Notes under the pieces: generated by a model
Database searches by the model: none
Told to the model about the DNA's origin: nothing
Seen by the model: the letters and a program-made list of their open reading frames with translations, nothing else
From: Lachnoclostridium sp. UBA5725
GTDB taxonomy: Bacteria > Bacillota > Clostridia > Lachnospirales > Lachnospiraceae
DNA: 64,000 bases
Direction of reading: 5' to 3'
NCBI GenBank assembly: GCA_002419585.1
Contig: DIGJ01000014.1
Span: 308,839-372,838, forward strand
Position numbers and translations under genes: made by a program
Part shown: one piece after another, positions 9,105-18,040 of the stretch
Numbering within the stretch: the stretch's first letter is position 1
Layout: every line of letters begins with the position of its first letter

Positions 9105-9143
9105 AAATAGAGGGAGCAATGAAGGTCATGACCCCCTCTATTT
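9105..9143 (-). terminator. Leaky terminator/attenuator between binding protein and permeases
   Basis: 10-bp stem AAATAGAGGG/CCCTCTATTT on the minus strand, with an internal palindrome GGTCATGACC, followed by TTTTTG. Position is typical for lowering permease expression relative to the binding protein. Confidence 0.75.
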
Positions 9144-9172
9144 CATTTTTAATTGCCTGATTTATTTACTAT

Positions 9173-10510
9173 CTATTCGTTTCTTTGTGCATATAAACTC
9201 AATGCTTCATTTAAAACATCTTCTACAGAAACTGCTCCCGTCGAAATCTTTACAATATTAGAGGTAATAATTGCATATGGCTCCTGTCCAAGTCTAGAAT
9301 CCGTAGGTGCATTAATGCTAGTTGCAGCATTGGTATATTCCAATGCGGAGTATGCTAAGTTTGTCATACCATCAATTGCATCCACTTGAACTGCTGCTTT
9401 GGAAATCGCACCACCAGCTTCCCAATATCTTTGAACTGCACTTTTACAAGTATGAGCTTCCACAAACTTAACGGCTGCATCTCTCTTGTCTGGATCTTCC
9501 CAAGCTTTCTTTGTAATATAGAATCCACTAGAGATACCACCTACCATTGCGCCAGCTTCTGCTTTCTGTTCCTCGATACCAGGGAATGCAATAACTACTG
9601 TATTCTCCGTGTCTGTCACTCCACCTGCAAACCAGGATCCATCCAACTGCATTGCGGCTTTCTTATCTCTAAATAGCTGTCCGATATAAGCATCATCGAC
9701 CGTATCGGTATCTTCTGGGAATGCTCCCATGTCTCTTAATGTCTTAAATGTTTCCAATCCTTTTACCCATTCTGCTGGCGCTTTATCCGGAACGGAGGTA
9801 TAGTTTTCACTTCCGGATGCATAAAGCATTAAATACTCTACCCAGTAATGAGGAACATTATTGAGTGAACATGCGATTGGAATAATTCCATTTTCTTTAA
9901 ACGCATTGATTGCCGTTACAAAAGAATCCCAGTCCGTAGGCAATGCAACCCCATATTTATCGAATAAATCTTTGTTGCAATATAGCCCTTCCCAATATCC
10001 AGTAGTAGGTACTGCTCTTTTTACTCCATCCGGATTTGTTACTGCATCAAGTGCAGAATCCATCGTATCTTGTGCATACTCTGGATATTCGGCACGAATT
10101 TCATCTAATGTTACAAATTTATCGGTTGCCAAAATCGTGTTTGCCGTTGCATCCGTGAAAAATTGAATTACATCTGGCTCATTACCAACTGCAAAATCAG
10201 CAGCAACAGAAGCCTTCCAATCTTCATCGGAAGATTGTGAGTTATCTTCAATTGTTATATAGTCATATTCTTTCGCAAACTCCTCGTTGACCGCTTCGTA
10301 AACAACCGCATTTGGATCCGTTCCTCCAAACATGGATACTGTTTTTATGGTTACCGGATTTTTCTTCGAAGTGTCTTCTGTTGTTGCAACCTGTCCCTCA
10401 TTCGTATCCCCCGTGTTTGAAGCCTCATTTGTTTTGGATGATCCACATCCTGCAAGCAATGAGGTCGACATTACTCCTACAAGCAGTAATGACAGAAATT
10501 TCTTTTTCAT
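9173..10510 (-). CDS. Sugar ABC transporter substrate-binding lipoprotein
   Basis: 445 residues; ATG at 10510 with AGGAGG upstream. The N-terminus is a lipoprotein signal, with the lipobox LLAGC placing the modified Cys at residue 21, followed by a Ser/Thr/Asn/Glu linker. The mature part is a family-1 extracellular solute-binding protein (NEEFAKEYDYITIEDNSQSS, DGVKRAVPTTGYWEGLYCNK, AMQLDGSWFAGG). Aromatic residues around WEGLY and GSWFAGG are the kind that stack on sugars. Context with chbP, nagA and nagB points to chitobiose or another GlcNAc oligosaccharide as ligand (inference). Confidence 0.93.
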   Translation of the reverse strand: MKKKFLSLLLVGVMSTSLLAGCGSSKTNEASNTGDTNEGQVATTEDTSKKNPVTIKTVSMFGGTDPNAVVYEAVNEEFAKEYDYITIEDNSQSSDEDWKASVAADFAVGNEPDVIQFFTDATANTILATDKFVTLDEIRAEYPEYAQDTMDSALDAVTNPDGVKRAVPTTGYWEGLYCNKDLFDKYGVALPTDWDSFVTAINAFKENGIIPIACSLNNVPHYWVEYLMLYASGSENYTSVPDKAPAEWVKGLETFKTLRDMGAFPEDTDTVDDAYIGQLFRDKKAAMQLDGSWFAGGVTDTENTVVIAFPGIEEQKAEAGAMVGGISSGFYITKKAWEDPDKRDAAVKFVEAHTCKSAVQRYWEAGGAISKAAVQVDAIDGMTNLAYSALEYTNAATSINAPTDSRLGQEPYAIITSNIVKISTGAVSVEDVLNEALSLYAQRNE

Positions 10511-10642
10511 AATACATATCCTCCTTCATATGGTTTAGTAACGATTAACATTTACTATACTCATATTATAAGTGCAATAGTTCCAAAAAACATTAGACTT
10601 ACTTGACATTATTTGTTCATTCTTGCTATCTATTTGCAAAAA

Positions 10643-10671
10643 TGTGCAATCCCCTTTACAGGCATTGCACA
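10643..10671. promoter_or_regulatory. Candidate operator upstream of the binding-protein gene
   Basis: Inverted repeat TGTGCAAT-N13-ATTGCACA. A third half-site (ATTGCAC) lies about 70 bases nearer the gene, directly before a TATAAT -10 box that lacks a good -35. That arrangement fits an activator-dependent promoter used by the YesN-type regulator, but the binder is not shown. Confidence 0.45.
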
Positions 10672-10698
10672 ATACAAAAATTCATTCCAATTGCAGAT

Positions 10699-12564
10699 TT
10701 ACTTTTTTACTTTTCTAAATTGCTTTAATTCATCTTCCACAAGACTTCGCTCAGCCATGGACGACTTCATATCTCGCCCATTATATGGAATTACTATGGT
10801 TGAGACTGTGATTCCGTCCTCGTTTTGCTCAATACGTAATCCATACTCATTTCCATATACGAGTTTGATTCTTAAATTTACATTTCGAATGCCAATTGAG
10901 GTATGCTTTCCTTGCCTCGTTGGGATTACTTCATCATTTCCTTCTAGCAACAACTGAATTCGCTCCATTTCCTCTTCGCTAATCTTCTTACCACTGTTTT
11001 GAACTTGTAAATATACTTTATCCCCTTCATGGTAGACCTTTACCAAAATGCTTCCATTTTTGACGGTCTCGATTCCGTGAACAATTGCATTTTCTACAAT
11101 TGGCTGTAATATAAGTGGTGGCACAAAGATATCCAAAAGGCTCTCATCAATCTCTTTTTCGATATAGAGGCGCTGTCCAAATCGCATGGACATAATATAG
11201 AAATACGCATCGGTGCACTGTAACTCTTCTGCTAAATGGATTTCTTTTACATCTGCACGGTTCATCCGATAATCAAGTACCGTACCCAAGGCTTCTATCA
11301 TTTTTGAAATGACTGGATCGTCCGACATTCTCGCCTGCCAGTTCATCATCTCCAAGGTGTTATTTAGAAAATGTGGATTGATCTGCGCTTGAAGTGCTTG
11401 AATCTGTGCATCCTTTCTTGCCAGCTTTTCATCATATACATAATCAAATAAATACTTTACCTGAGAAGACATACTATTAAAGCTCTCCATCAAATAAGTA
11501 AACTCGGCATTTGGCATACTCTCCCCTTGTACTTCGATACCAATCTGTCCTTCCTCCATTCGCTTTGATGCCTTGATTAACCTTGCAATCGGCAATCGTA
11601 TTTCTTTCTTTAAAAAGAAAATACCATACGTAATGAGCGGAATAAATAAGGCTAACATAATTGCAACGATAAAGTACAAATCATATAAACTCGAATAGAC
11701 TTCGGTTCGCTTTACTAAAAACACAACGCCAATATTGTAGTTATCATACTTTTCCTGAAATAAATATCCGTTGTATTCTCCTTTATGTAATTTCGTCAGC
11801 TTGTGAGGGCTTACTCCGTCATAGCTTTCTAATAACGTTTTTACAAGTGTATCTTTTGTTTTGTCTACGTTTGAATCATTGCTGTCAAACGTAATTTTTC
11901 CGCTATTATCATCGATACAGACAATCATATGATTAAGAAGTTCACGAGGAACATCTTGAAATACTTGTTTTTTATTCAGCTCTACTACTAAGGTTCCAAA
12001 TTTTTTATAGTCATTCGTCGTATAGAGATTTCGAATGATAAAAATACGGTCTTTGATGACTTTAACATAGGTATACGAAGTATCCATATCCTTGATTTTC
12101 ATAACCTGCGGCTGAATCATTTCAACATACGTGTTATAGGAAGCACCAGCTCTGGAAGAATAGCAACTAGGAATCAAATCATCGCATAGATAAAATGCAT
12201 ACAAATTAAATCGCTCATCCAAATAGAATTTTCCTTTTAGGCTACTATTTACATCCTGCAAATACTCGGATAACGGGGTGGTTCCCTTCTTATAATTCTT
12301 CCATGCATTCTCCCATGTTTTTTCATAGGAAGGCCGTTGGCAAAGGCTTACCGCATCATCAATCCGAATGGATGTAAATGCTGCCACATTGGAAAGCTGG
12401 TCCGACATAAGCCCTTCCGCTTTCTCAATGATTCCATCTCGATAGGAAAAGGTCGTAAATGCGAAAAAGACTGCGATTGGTACAACCCAACACAGAATCA
12501 TAAAAAGTAACAATCTCTTATTTAACGACTTCGGCATTACCATATTTTCCTTTTGCTTTTTCAT
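10699..12564 (-). CDS. YesM-type sensor histidine kinase
   Basis: 621 residues; ATG at 12564 after a GGGGG run. Membrane helix at 17-38, extracytoplasmic sensor region about 40-290, second helix about 294-318, then HAMP (about 320-375). The His-kinase dimer region has the hallmark QINPHFLNNTLEMM with phospho-accepting His398, followed by a GHKL ATPase domain (PIVENAIVHGIE N-box; SIGIRNVNLRIKL G-box). It pairs with the YesN-type regulator of the same locus. It probably senses the sugar or the loaded binding protein outside the cell. Confidence 0.93.
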   Translation of the reverse strand: MKKQKENMVMPKSLNKRLLLFMILCWVVPIAVFFAFTTFSYRDGIIEKAEGLMSDQLSNVAAFTSIRIDDAVSLCQRPSYEKTWENAWKNYKKGTTPLSEYLQDVNSSLKGKFYLDERFNLYAFYLCDDLIPSCYSSRAGASYNTYVEMIQPQVMKIKDMDTSYTYVKVIKDRIFIIRNLYTTNDYKKFGTLVVELNKKQVFQDVPRELLNHMIVCIDDNSGKITFDSNDSNVDKTKDTLVKTLLESYDGVSPHKLTKLHKGEYNGYLFQEKYDNYNIGVVFLVKRTEVYSSLYDLYFIVAIMLALFIPLITYGIFFLKKEIRLPIARLIKASKRMEEGQIGIEVQGESMPNAEFTYLMESFNSMSSQVKYLFDYVYDEKLARKDAQIQALQAQINPHFLNNTLEMMNWQARMSDDPVISKMIEALGTVLDYRMNRADVKEIHLAEELQCTDAYFYIMSMRFGQRLYIEKEIDESLLDIFVPPLILQPIVENAIVHGIETVKNGSILVKVYHEGDKVYLQVQNSGKKISEEEMERIQLLLEGNDEVIPTRQGKHTSIGIRNVNLRIKLVYGNEYGLRIEQNEDGITVSTIVIPYNGRDMKSSMAERSLVEDELKQFRKVKK

Positions 12565-12596
12565 ACCGTTCCCCCATGATACAAATAGAACCCCAC

Positions 12597-12657
12597 CTCT
12601 AGAATGAATCGCCTTGCAGTAGCCTAATAGCGGTCTTTTAGCAATAGCATTCTAGAG
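12597..12657. repeat. Perfect inverted repeat between mutase and kinase genes
   Basis: CTCTAGAATG at 12597-12606 pairs with CATTCTAGAG at 12648-12657, with a second pair TTGC/GCAA nested inside. No T-run follows on the minus strand, so it may be an mRNA processing or stability structure separating the enzyme part of the operon from the sensor/transport part. Confidence 0.5.
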
Positions 12658-12692
12658 TGCGGCATTAACCATCTATATTGTTTTGAAATCCT

Positions 12693-14108
12693 TTATTTTA
12701 AATCTAGAAACTCTTCATACAGATTACAGATTTTATTCGCCGTCTCCATATCCGGCATTTCACAAAAGATACGAAGCAATGGCTCTGTGCCAGAAAATCT
12801 TGCGATGATCCATCCTCCATTTTTAAAGTATACCTTACTTCCATCTAGATAGGAAACCTTTTCCACTTCATTTGGAAGGTCTGGAATTTTCTTATCCGTC
12901 ATTAAGGTTTGAAATATTTCCGCTTTCTTATCCTGCGAAAACTTATAATCTCGTTCCTCCATAAAAATATATCCGCATTCTAGATGAATATCTTCCATGA
13001 TCTGCGAAAGTTTTTTCCCCGTAACCGCAATCATCTCAATCAATAAAACAGCTGCATAGATACCGTCTTTTCCATTGATATGACCCCGAACGGTAAGGCC
13101 ACCCGAGGATTCTCCCCCAATAATTGCTCCTGTTTTTTGCATCTTTGCTGAAATATGCTTAAAGCCTACCGGAACTTCATAACAGGCCTCCCCAAACTGT
13201 TCGGCGACTTTATCTAGCATATGGGTCGTCGCAATATTACGCACCACCGAACCTCTCCAGCCTTTAAACTTCACCAAGTAGTAATAGAGCAAAACTAAAA
13301 TATCATTTGGATGAAGAAAATTTCCTTTATCATCAATTACTCCAATGCGGTCAGCATCCCCATCCGTTGCAATACCAATGTCGCATTTTTTATCCAATAC
13401 CGAGTTTTGTAGTGAATGAAGTGTCGCTGCTGACGGGGCAGGAAGTTTACCACCAAAAAGGGTGTCATGCCGCTCGTGAATGGTATTCACTTCGCAGCGT
13501 GCCGTTAAGAGGATGGTCTTTAATGAAGTCTCACTTACTCCATACATTGGATCCAATACAACTTTAAGACCTGCATTTTTAATTGCTTCCATATCAACCG
13601 TTTCAATGATATTGTCTAAGTATTCATTGAGTGGATAAATTTCTTCGATGTATCCACTTTTTATTCCTTCGTCATACTCCACCTGTTTTACCTGATCTGG
13701 ATTTAAATCTAATATATATGCTTCGATGTCTTTTGTCTGTAGTTCATCCGCATCACGACCACCTTCGGTAAATACCTTAACTCCATTATAAATGGCGGGA
13801 TTGTGACTTGCTGTAATCATCATTCCATACGGATATTCATGCTTCGTAACATAATACATGACAAGTGGCGTAGGGGAAGATTTATTAATCAAAAAGGCTT
13901 TTATGTTTGCTGCTGCAAATACTTGTGCTGCCCATTGCATTGCTTCCTTTGAAAGAAACCTTCGGTCATAACCGATTACAATGCCTTTATTGGCAACACC
14001 TTCATTCTGCATTTTATTTGCAAGTGCCTGCGACAAAAGTTGTATGTTTTCGCGTGTAAATTCATCCCCTATTACCGCTCTCCAGCCACCGGTTCCAAAT
14101 TTAATCAT
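12693..14108 (-). CDS. Phosphohexomutase (probable GlcNAc-1-P to GlcNAc-6-P mutase)
   Basis: 471 residues, four-domain alpha-D-phosphohexomutase. Phosphoserine loop TASHNPAIYNG with Ser101, metal loop TDGDADRIG near 248-256, sugar-binding loop GGESSGG near 327-333 and the C-terminal phosphate clamp RFSGTEPLLRI. ATG 14108 overlaps the chbP stop by four bases (ATGA), with GGGAGG inside chbP, so the two are translationally coupled. The close coupling to a chitobiose phosphorylase suggests that it isomerises the GlcNAc-1-P that enzyme makes. Family members acting on glucose- or mannose-phosphate look alike, so specificity is inferred. Confidence 0.85.
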   Translation of the reverse strand: MIKFGTGGWRAVIGDEFTRENIQLLSQALANKMQNEGVANKGIVIGYDRRFLSKEAMQWAAQVFAAANIKAFLINKSSPTPLVMYYVTKHEYPYGMMITASHNPAIYNGVKVFTEGGRDADELQTKDIEAYILDLNPDQVKQVEYDEGIKSGYIEEIYPLNEYLDNIIETVDMEAIKNAGLKVVLDPMYGVSETSLKTILLTARCEVNTIHERHDTLFGGKLPAPSAATLHSLQNSVLDKKCDIGIATDGDADRIGVIDDKGNFLHPNDILVLLYYYLVKFKGWRGSVVRNIATTHMLDKVAEQFGEACYEVPVGFKHISAKMQKTGAIIGGESSGGLTVRGHINGKDGIYAAVLLIEMIAVTGKKLSQIMEDIHLECGYIFMEERDYKFSQDKKAEIFQTLMTDKKIPDLPNEVEKVSYLDGSKVYFKNGGWIIARFSGTEPLLRIFCEMPDMETANKICNLYEEFLDLK

Positions 14109-16504
14109 TGTGCGCCTCCCATGACTACTCTGACTGTATGTAGAGATTTCACTTCTTGTTTATAAATGTGTTCTACCCTTATGCCATCCAAATAGAGTTC
14201 TTTGACACCCTTCATCACACCGTCTGGATTCTCAACCTCAATTTCATAGGTTGCATCTCTCCATTTTCTTGTTACATGGAATGAGTTCCAATCCGATGGA
14301 ATACAAGGATCAATGAAAAGTTCATCAAACTGTGGACGAATTCCTAACATATACCGAGTAGCAGAAAAATATGCCCAACCTCCGCTTCCAGTCATAAACG
14401 GATGACGCGCCCTTCCAAAACCAGTATGATCCTTACCCATAACAAATTGGCAGTAGGAATATGGCTCCGCTTCTCTTACTTCAATGTTATCATTCTGATA
14501 AAAAGGACATAATGCATCGTAAAATTTCATCGCCTTATCACCTCGTCCAAGCTTACATTCTGCTGCCCATGCCCAAGGGTTTGGATGCGAAAAGATTGCC
14601 CCATTTTCTTTGAGTCCGGGATAGACTCTAGTAACAAATCCTATTTCGTCATCTGGTTTTGTATATGAAGGCGCATTTAACATAATTCCATAAGGAGTAT
14701 ACAAATATTTTTCTACACTATCCATGGCTTTAACACCTTTTTCATTGGAAACAGCACCAGAAAGTACTGCCCAAGCGTTGGATTCCAAATGTACTTTTCC
14801 TTCTACATCCTGTGATGTTCCAATTTTTTTGCCACTCTTTGTGATTCCTCGTATGAACCATTCTTGATCCCATAACGTTTCCTCACAAACCGTTTGAAGG
14901 TTCCTAAGCATCTGCGTGTACGTTTCCACTTCCGTTGTCCGGTTCAAATAAGTAGCTAGTTCAAGAAAATTACTGATCGCCCAATAGTGCAGAAAAGAAA
15001 CCATTGCGCTTTCCCCACCACCTAAGTTGAGGCAATCATTCCAATCCGCACGAAGACCCTTGCAAACACCATGCTCACCCACCTGATTCGCAGAAAAATC
15101 AAGAATACGCATCATGTGCTCGTAAACGCTTCCTTCTCCCCCGTCTGCATATGTAATAATCTGGTCGATAAACTCCCACTCTCCCGTTTCCTTTACATAC
15201 TCAACAATGGATGGAACAAGCCAAAGTGCATCATCCGAGCAAGCATCTTCGATTCCATGTATCATATCTTTTGCGCGAAAGGAGGGAACTACGGTTGGTG
15301 ATTTAAATATTGATTTCTTTTCTTCTGGTTCAAACCATTCCGGCTGAAATAAATGGAGCCCATATCCTTGTTTGGTGAGGCCTCGTAAAAGTTCAACCAT
15401 TCGTTGTTTACACTTTTGTGGATTGGAATGTGGTATCGTCATCGCATCCTGCGCCGTATCCCGGTAACCAAGTCCTGTTCGTCCTCCGACTTCAATAAAA
15501 GACGCAAACCTAGAAAACATAACATTAATTTCAGCCTGATATAGATTCCACGTGTTTATCATGGTATTCATGCCGATATTAGGTGTCTGTATTTGAAGCT
15601 GTGAAAATTTATCATTCCAGTAATTCTTTAAATCTTGATAGACCTTATCCACATTTGAAAAGTCAGCGTATTTCTCTTTCATTTTTTTGCCAGCTTCCCG
15701 ATTGCCCTCTCCTAGAAGGAAAACAAGACGAATTTCTTCTCCTGGATTTAGTGTCATATTCTTTTGAAGGCTTGCACAGTGATTATTCCCAAGTTCCTGT
15801 GAACTGAAACATTTACCACGCAAAACCGCAGTCGGATTATCTTCTGTATGATATAGCCCTAAAAATGTATCACGCAAGCAATCATAACCATCCGGTTCAA
15901 AACTACTTGCAAAATACTGGTATCCGTTCTCTTCATAATACAAATCATGCTCAATGATACCATCTTCATAGGAAGATCCTGCTGCATACAAACTCATCTG
16001 GAAGTTTTGGTTATCCATTAAGATATGATGAAAGGAAAATTCGGCATAGGTAAAAAGTTGTACCCTCCTTATTCTATCCGATGTGTTCTTTACAGTAACA
16101 TCCCAAAGCTCTACATCGTCACTTAATGGCACCACAAGTGTTTGTTTTGCTTCAACTCCTTTATATTTACATTCGTATGTCGTATAGCTCATGCCATGAC
16201 GACAGGTATAATTTGCTTCCTCCAATGACTTTCCTACGGGTTGCCAGGAGATACTCCAGTAGTCTTCATCATCGGTATCTCTTAAATATACATAATGCCC
16301 TGGACGATCCATTGGTACAGCATTGGCGCGAAATCTTGTTATACGGTGGTATTCTGGTGTTTTATAAAACATATAACCACCAGCAGTATGATTCATAATG
16401 ACGCATAAATCCTTTACCCCTAGATAATTTGTCCAAGAGGTTGGCAGGTCTACACGATCAATCACATATTCTCGTTTTTCATGATCAAAATGTCCATATT
16501 GCAC
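14105..16504 (-). CDS. chbP: GH94 N,N'-diacetylchitobiose phosphorylase
   Basis: 799 residues from the GTG at 16504 (VQYGHFDHEKREYVI), which has AGGAGG 9 bases upstream. The frame extends 14 codons further, but with no ribosome site. Length matches known chitobiose phosphorylases (about 800). Order: N-terminal beta-sandwich (about 1-280), helical linker, (alpha/alpha)6 barrel with the catalytic acid in ADWND (about residues 486-490), C-terminal beta domain. SRFASFIEVGGRTGLGYRD and the absence of the FFETGIGRGMGFRD version favour chitobiose over cellobiose phosphorylase, as does the nagA/nagB context. Reaction: chitobiose plus phosphate gives GlcNAc-1-P plus GlcNAc, in the cytoplasm. First gene of the operon; its ribosome site lies in an inverted repeat. 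Confidence 0.88.
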   Translation of the reverse strand: MQYGHFDHEKREYVIDRVDLPTSWTNYLGVKDLCVIMNHTAGGYMFYKTPEYHRITRFRANAVPMDRPGHYVYLRDTDDEDYWSISWQPVGKSLEEANYTCRHGMSYTTYECKYKGVEAKQTLVVPLSDDVELWDVTVKNTSDRIRRVQLFTYAEFSFHHILMDNQNFQMSLYAAGSSYEDGIIEHDLYYEENGYQYFASSFEPDGYDCLRDTFLGLYHTEDNPTAVLRGKCFSSQELGNNHCASLQKNMTLNPGEEIRLVFLLGEGNREAGKKMKEKYADFSNVDKVYQDLKNYWNDKFSQLQIQTPNIGMNTMINTWNLYQAEINVMFSRFASFIEVGGRTGLGYRDTAQDAMTIPHSNPQKCKQRMVELLRGLTKQGYGLHLFQPEWFEPEEKKSIFKSPTVVPSFRAKDMIHGIEDACSDDALWLVPSIVEYVKETGEWEFIDQIITYADGGEGSVYEHMMRILDFSANQVGEHGVCKGLRADWNDCLNLGGGESAMVSFLHYWAISNFLELATYLNRTTEVETYTQMLRNLQTVCEETLWDQEWFIRGITKSGKKIGTSQDVEGKVHLESNAWAVLSGAVSNEKGVKAMDSVEKYLYTPYGIMLNAPSYTKPDDEIGFVTRVYPGLKENGAIFSHPNPWAWAAECKLGRGDKAMKFYDALCPFYQNDNIEVREAEPYSYCQFVMGKDHTGFGRARHPFMTGSGGWAYFSATRYMLGIRPQFDELFIDPCIPSDWNSFHVTRKWRDATYEIEVENPDGVMKGVKELYLDGIRVEHIYKQEVKSLHTVRVVMGGAQ

Positions 16505-16514
16505 GTTTCTCTTC

Positions 16515-16571
16515 CTCCTATAATTTAAACGATATAATAAACTCAATCATTCTATCGTTTAATTATAGGAG
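16515..16571 (-). promoter_or_regulatory. Long inverted repeat covering the chbP ribosome site
   Basis: On the minus strand CTCCTATAATTAAACGAT (16571-16554) pairs with a downstream arm at 16533-16515 that has one extra T and ends in AGGAG, the chbP Shine-Dalgarno. The loop is 20 bases. It could be an RNA hairpin hiding the ribosome site or a DNA operator; a TATAAT lies inside the first arm. Confidence 0.7.
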
Positions 16572-16628
16572 ATTCCCATTTCTTTCTGTATTGCTAAGCG
16601 TGTCAAAATTTGTTTATTGTTGCGTGTT

Positions 16629-17009
16629 TTATTCATGAAGTTCCAGCGGAAGTCCATCTGGATCTTTGAAGAACGTCATTTTCTTGCTCGTAAACTCATC
16701 CACTCGTATTGGTTCGGCTTCAATTCCAAGTAATTTCAACTCATTTACAATATCTTCTATCTTTTCCACCTTAAAAGCAAGGTGTCTTAACCCACATGCT
16801 TCTGGATAGCTTGCCCGCTTTGGACTTTCTGCTATTACAAATATCTCAAGTTCGCAATTACCTAGTTTTAGATCAAGCTTGTAATCATTTCTACTTTCAC
16901 GATAATTTTCTCGAATGATTTCAAATCCTAATTTATTTACATAAAAATCCTTTGATACTTCATAATTGGAAACAATAATTGCAACATGATGAATCTGATT
17001 AAGTTCCAT
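16629..17009 (-). CDS. VOC-family (glyoxalase I-like) metalloprotein
   Basis: 126 residues; ATG 17009 with AAGGAGG upstream. A single vicinal-oxygen-chelate unit pair with metal-ligand candidates His9 (IHHVAI), Glu near 54 (CELEIF), His near 76 (LRHLAF) and Glu near 122 (GLPLELHE). It resembles the YaeR/GloA2 type rather than true glyoxalase I. Its reaction cannot be told from sequence; detoxification of aldehydes or an isomerase role are the usual guesses. It follows the lysR gene on the same strand across a tandem-repeat spacer. Confidence 0.82.
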   Translation of the reverse strand: MELNQIHHVAIIVSNYEVSKDFYVNKLGFEIIRENYRESRNDYKLDLKLGNCELEIFVIAESPKRASYPEACGLRHLAFKVEKIEDIVNELKLLGIEAEPIRVDEFTSKKMTFFKDPDGLPLELHE

Positions 17010-17051
17010 TTCTTCCTCCTTAACATCGCCTTATATTAAACTATTTTTTTC

Positions 17052-17160
17052 CCTTCTCTTTTATTAATCCTGCTCTTTTATTAATCCTTCTCCTTTATTA
17101 TTTCACTCCTCTATTATTCCTTCTCTTTTATTATTCCTTTTTCTTTATTATTCCTTCTCA
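17052..17160 (-). repeat. Degenerate 17-bp tandem repeat (about 7 units)
   Basis: Minus-strand unit close to GAGAAGGAATAATAAAA, 16-18 bp per copy. The array starts within the last codons and stop of the lysR gene (GAGAAGGAATAA) and runs to about 40 bases before the VOC gene. Units are adjacent without spacers, so it is a minisatellite and not CRISPR. Confidence 0.75.
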
Positions 17161-18023
17161 ATTATCATAAACTTATCCAAAATAAAATCAAGAAATAATC
17201 GACTGGCAACCGGCAATGTCTTCTTATTTTTGTATGCAAGCGCAATGGTTCTCTCTACCGGGGTGCTAATCGGGCGAATCACATAATTTTGTTTGTGATT
17301 TTGTAACACTAAACTATAGAGAATCGATACACCAAGTCCTTTTTCCACCATGGACATAATCGTATAATCATCATAGACTTTATACTGTATATTTGGCGTT
17401 AATCCGTTTTTTTCGAACGCACAAAGAGGTACACTAAGTTCCCCTTCATCGAGTAAAATATAGTTTTGCGTTGCAAGTTCTTCCAGAGAAACCTCTTGTT
17501 TCTTTGTCAAAGGATGATCTGGTGGAAGTACCGCTACCATTTCATCTTTTTGCAAATTAATCGTATTGAGACCTTTCACCGCATCCGGATTGATAAAACC
17601 AAAGTCTACACTTCCTTCTTTAATCCACTGTCCAATGTTGGTATATTCTCCTTGCTGTAATACAAACTGCACGGATGGGTATTGATTTTTAAATTCTTTC
17701 ATCATTGCAGGCAGCAAATTACAGCTTACACTGGTAAAGGTACCTATACGAATGACTCCGCCTTGCAACCCTTGCATTTCATTATATTTTGCCTTCAATT
17801 CACGATGTGCATTACAAATAGATCGAATGTAAGGAAGATACTCTTTACCATCTGCTGTTAATTCAATACCACTCTTTGAACGAAGTACTAAGGTGGTTGA
17901 AAGCTCCTGTTCTAATGTATGTACCATCTGACTAACAGCAGATTGCGTATAATTAAGTTCTTCCGCAGCCTTAGTAAAATTTCCGCATTCCATCACTTTC
18001 ACAAATACTTCATATCGATTCAT
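17148..18023 (-). CDS. LysR-family transcriptional regulator
   Basis: 291 residues, normal length. N-terminal winged helix-turn-helix (FTKAAEELNYTQSAVSQMVHTL, residues 17-38), then a periplasmic-binding-like effector domain from about 90 (GGVIRIGTFTSVSC, FGFINPDAVKG). It is divergent from azlCD with a palindrome between them, so it is the likely regulator of that branched-chain amino-acid exporter; effector unknown. The last codons are the first unit of the downstream tandem repeat. Confidence 0.93.
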   Translation of the reverse strand: MNRYEVFVKVMECGNFTKAAEELNYTQSAVSQMVHTLEQELSTTLVLRSKSGIELTADGKEYLPYIRSICNAHRELKAKYNEMQGLQGGVIRIGTFTSVSCNLLPAMMKEFKNQYPSVQFVLQQGEYTNIGQWIKEGSVDFGFINPDAVKGLNTINLQKDEMVAVLPPDHPLTKKQEVSLEELATQNYILLDEGELSVPLCAFEKNGLTPNIQYKVYDDYTIMSMVEKGLGVSILYSLVLQNHKQNYVIRPISTPVERTIALAYKNKKTLPVASRLFLDFILDKFMIIEKE

Positions 18024-18040
18024 ACTTGTTTTCCTCTCAT

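Noticed and set aside
14105..16504. Cellobiose phosphorylase assignment for the GH94 gene
   Set aside because: Active-site-region wording (SRFASFIEVGGRTGLGYRD), length and the nagA/nagB/kinase context fit diacetylchitobiose phosphorylase better.
17052..17160. Possible CRISPR array
   Set aside because: Units are only 17 bp, adjacent and degenerate with no spacers; no cas genes nearby.
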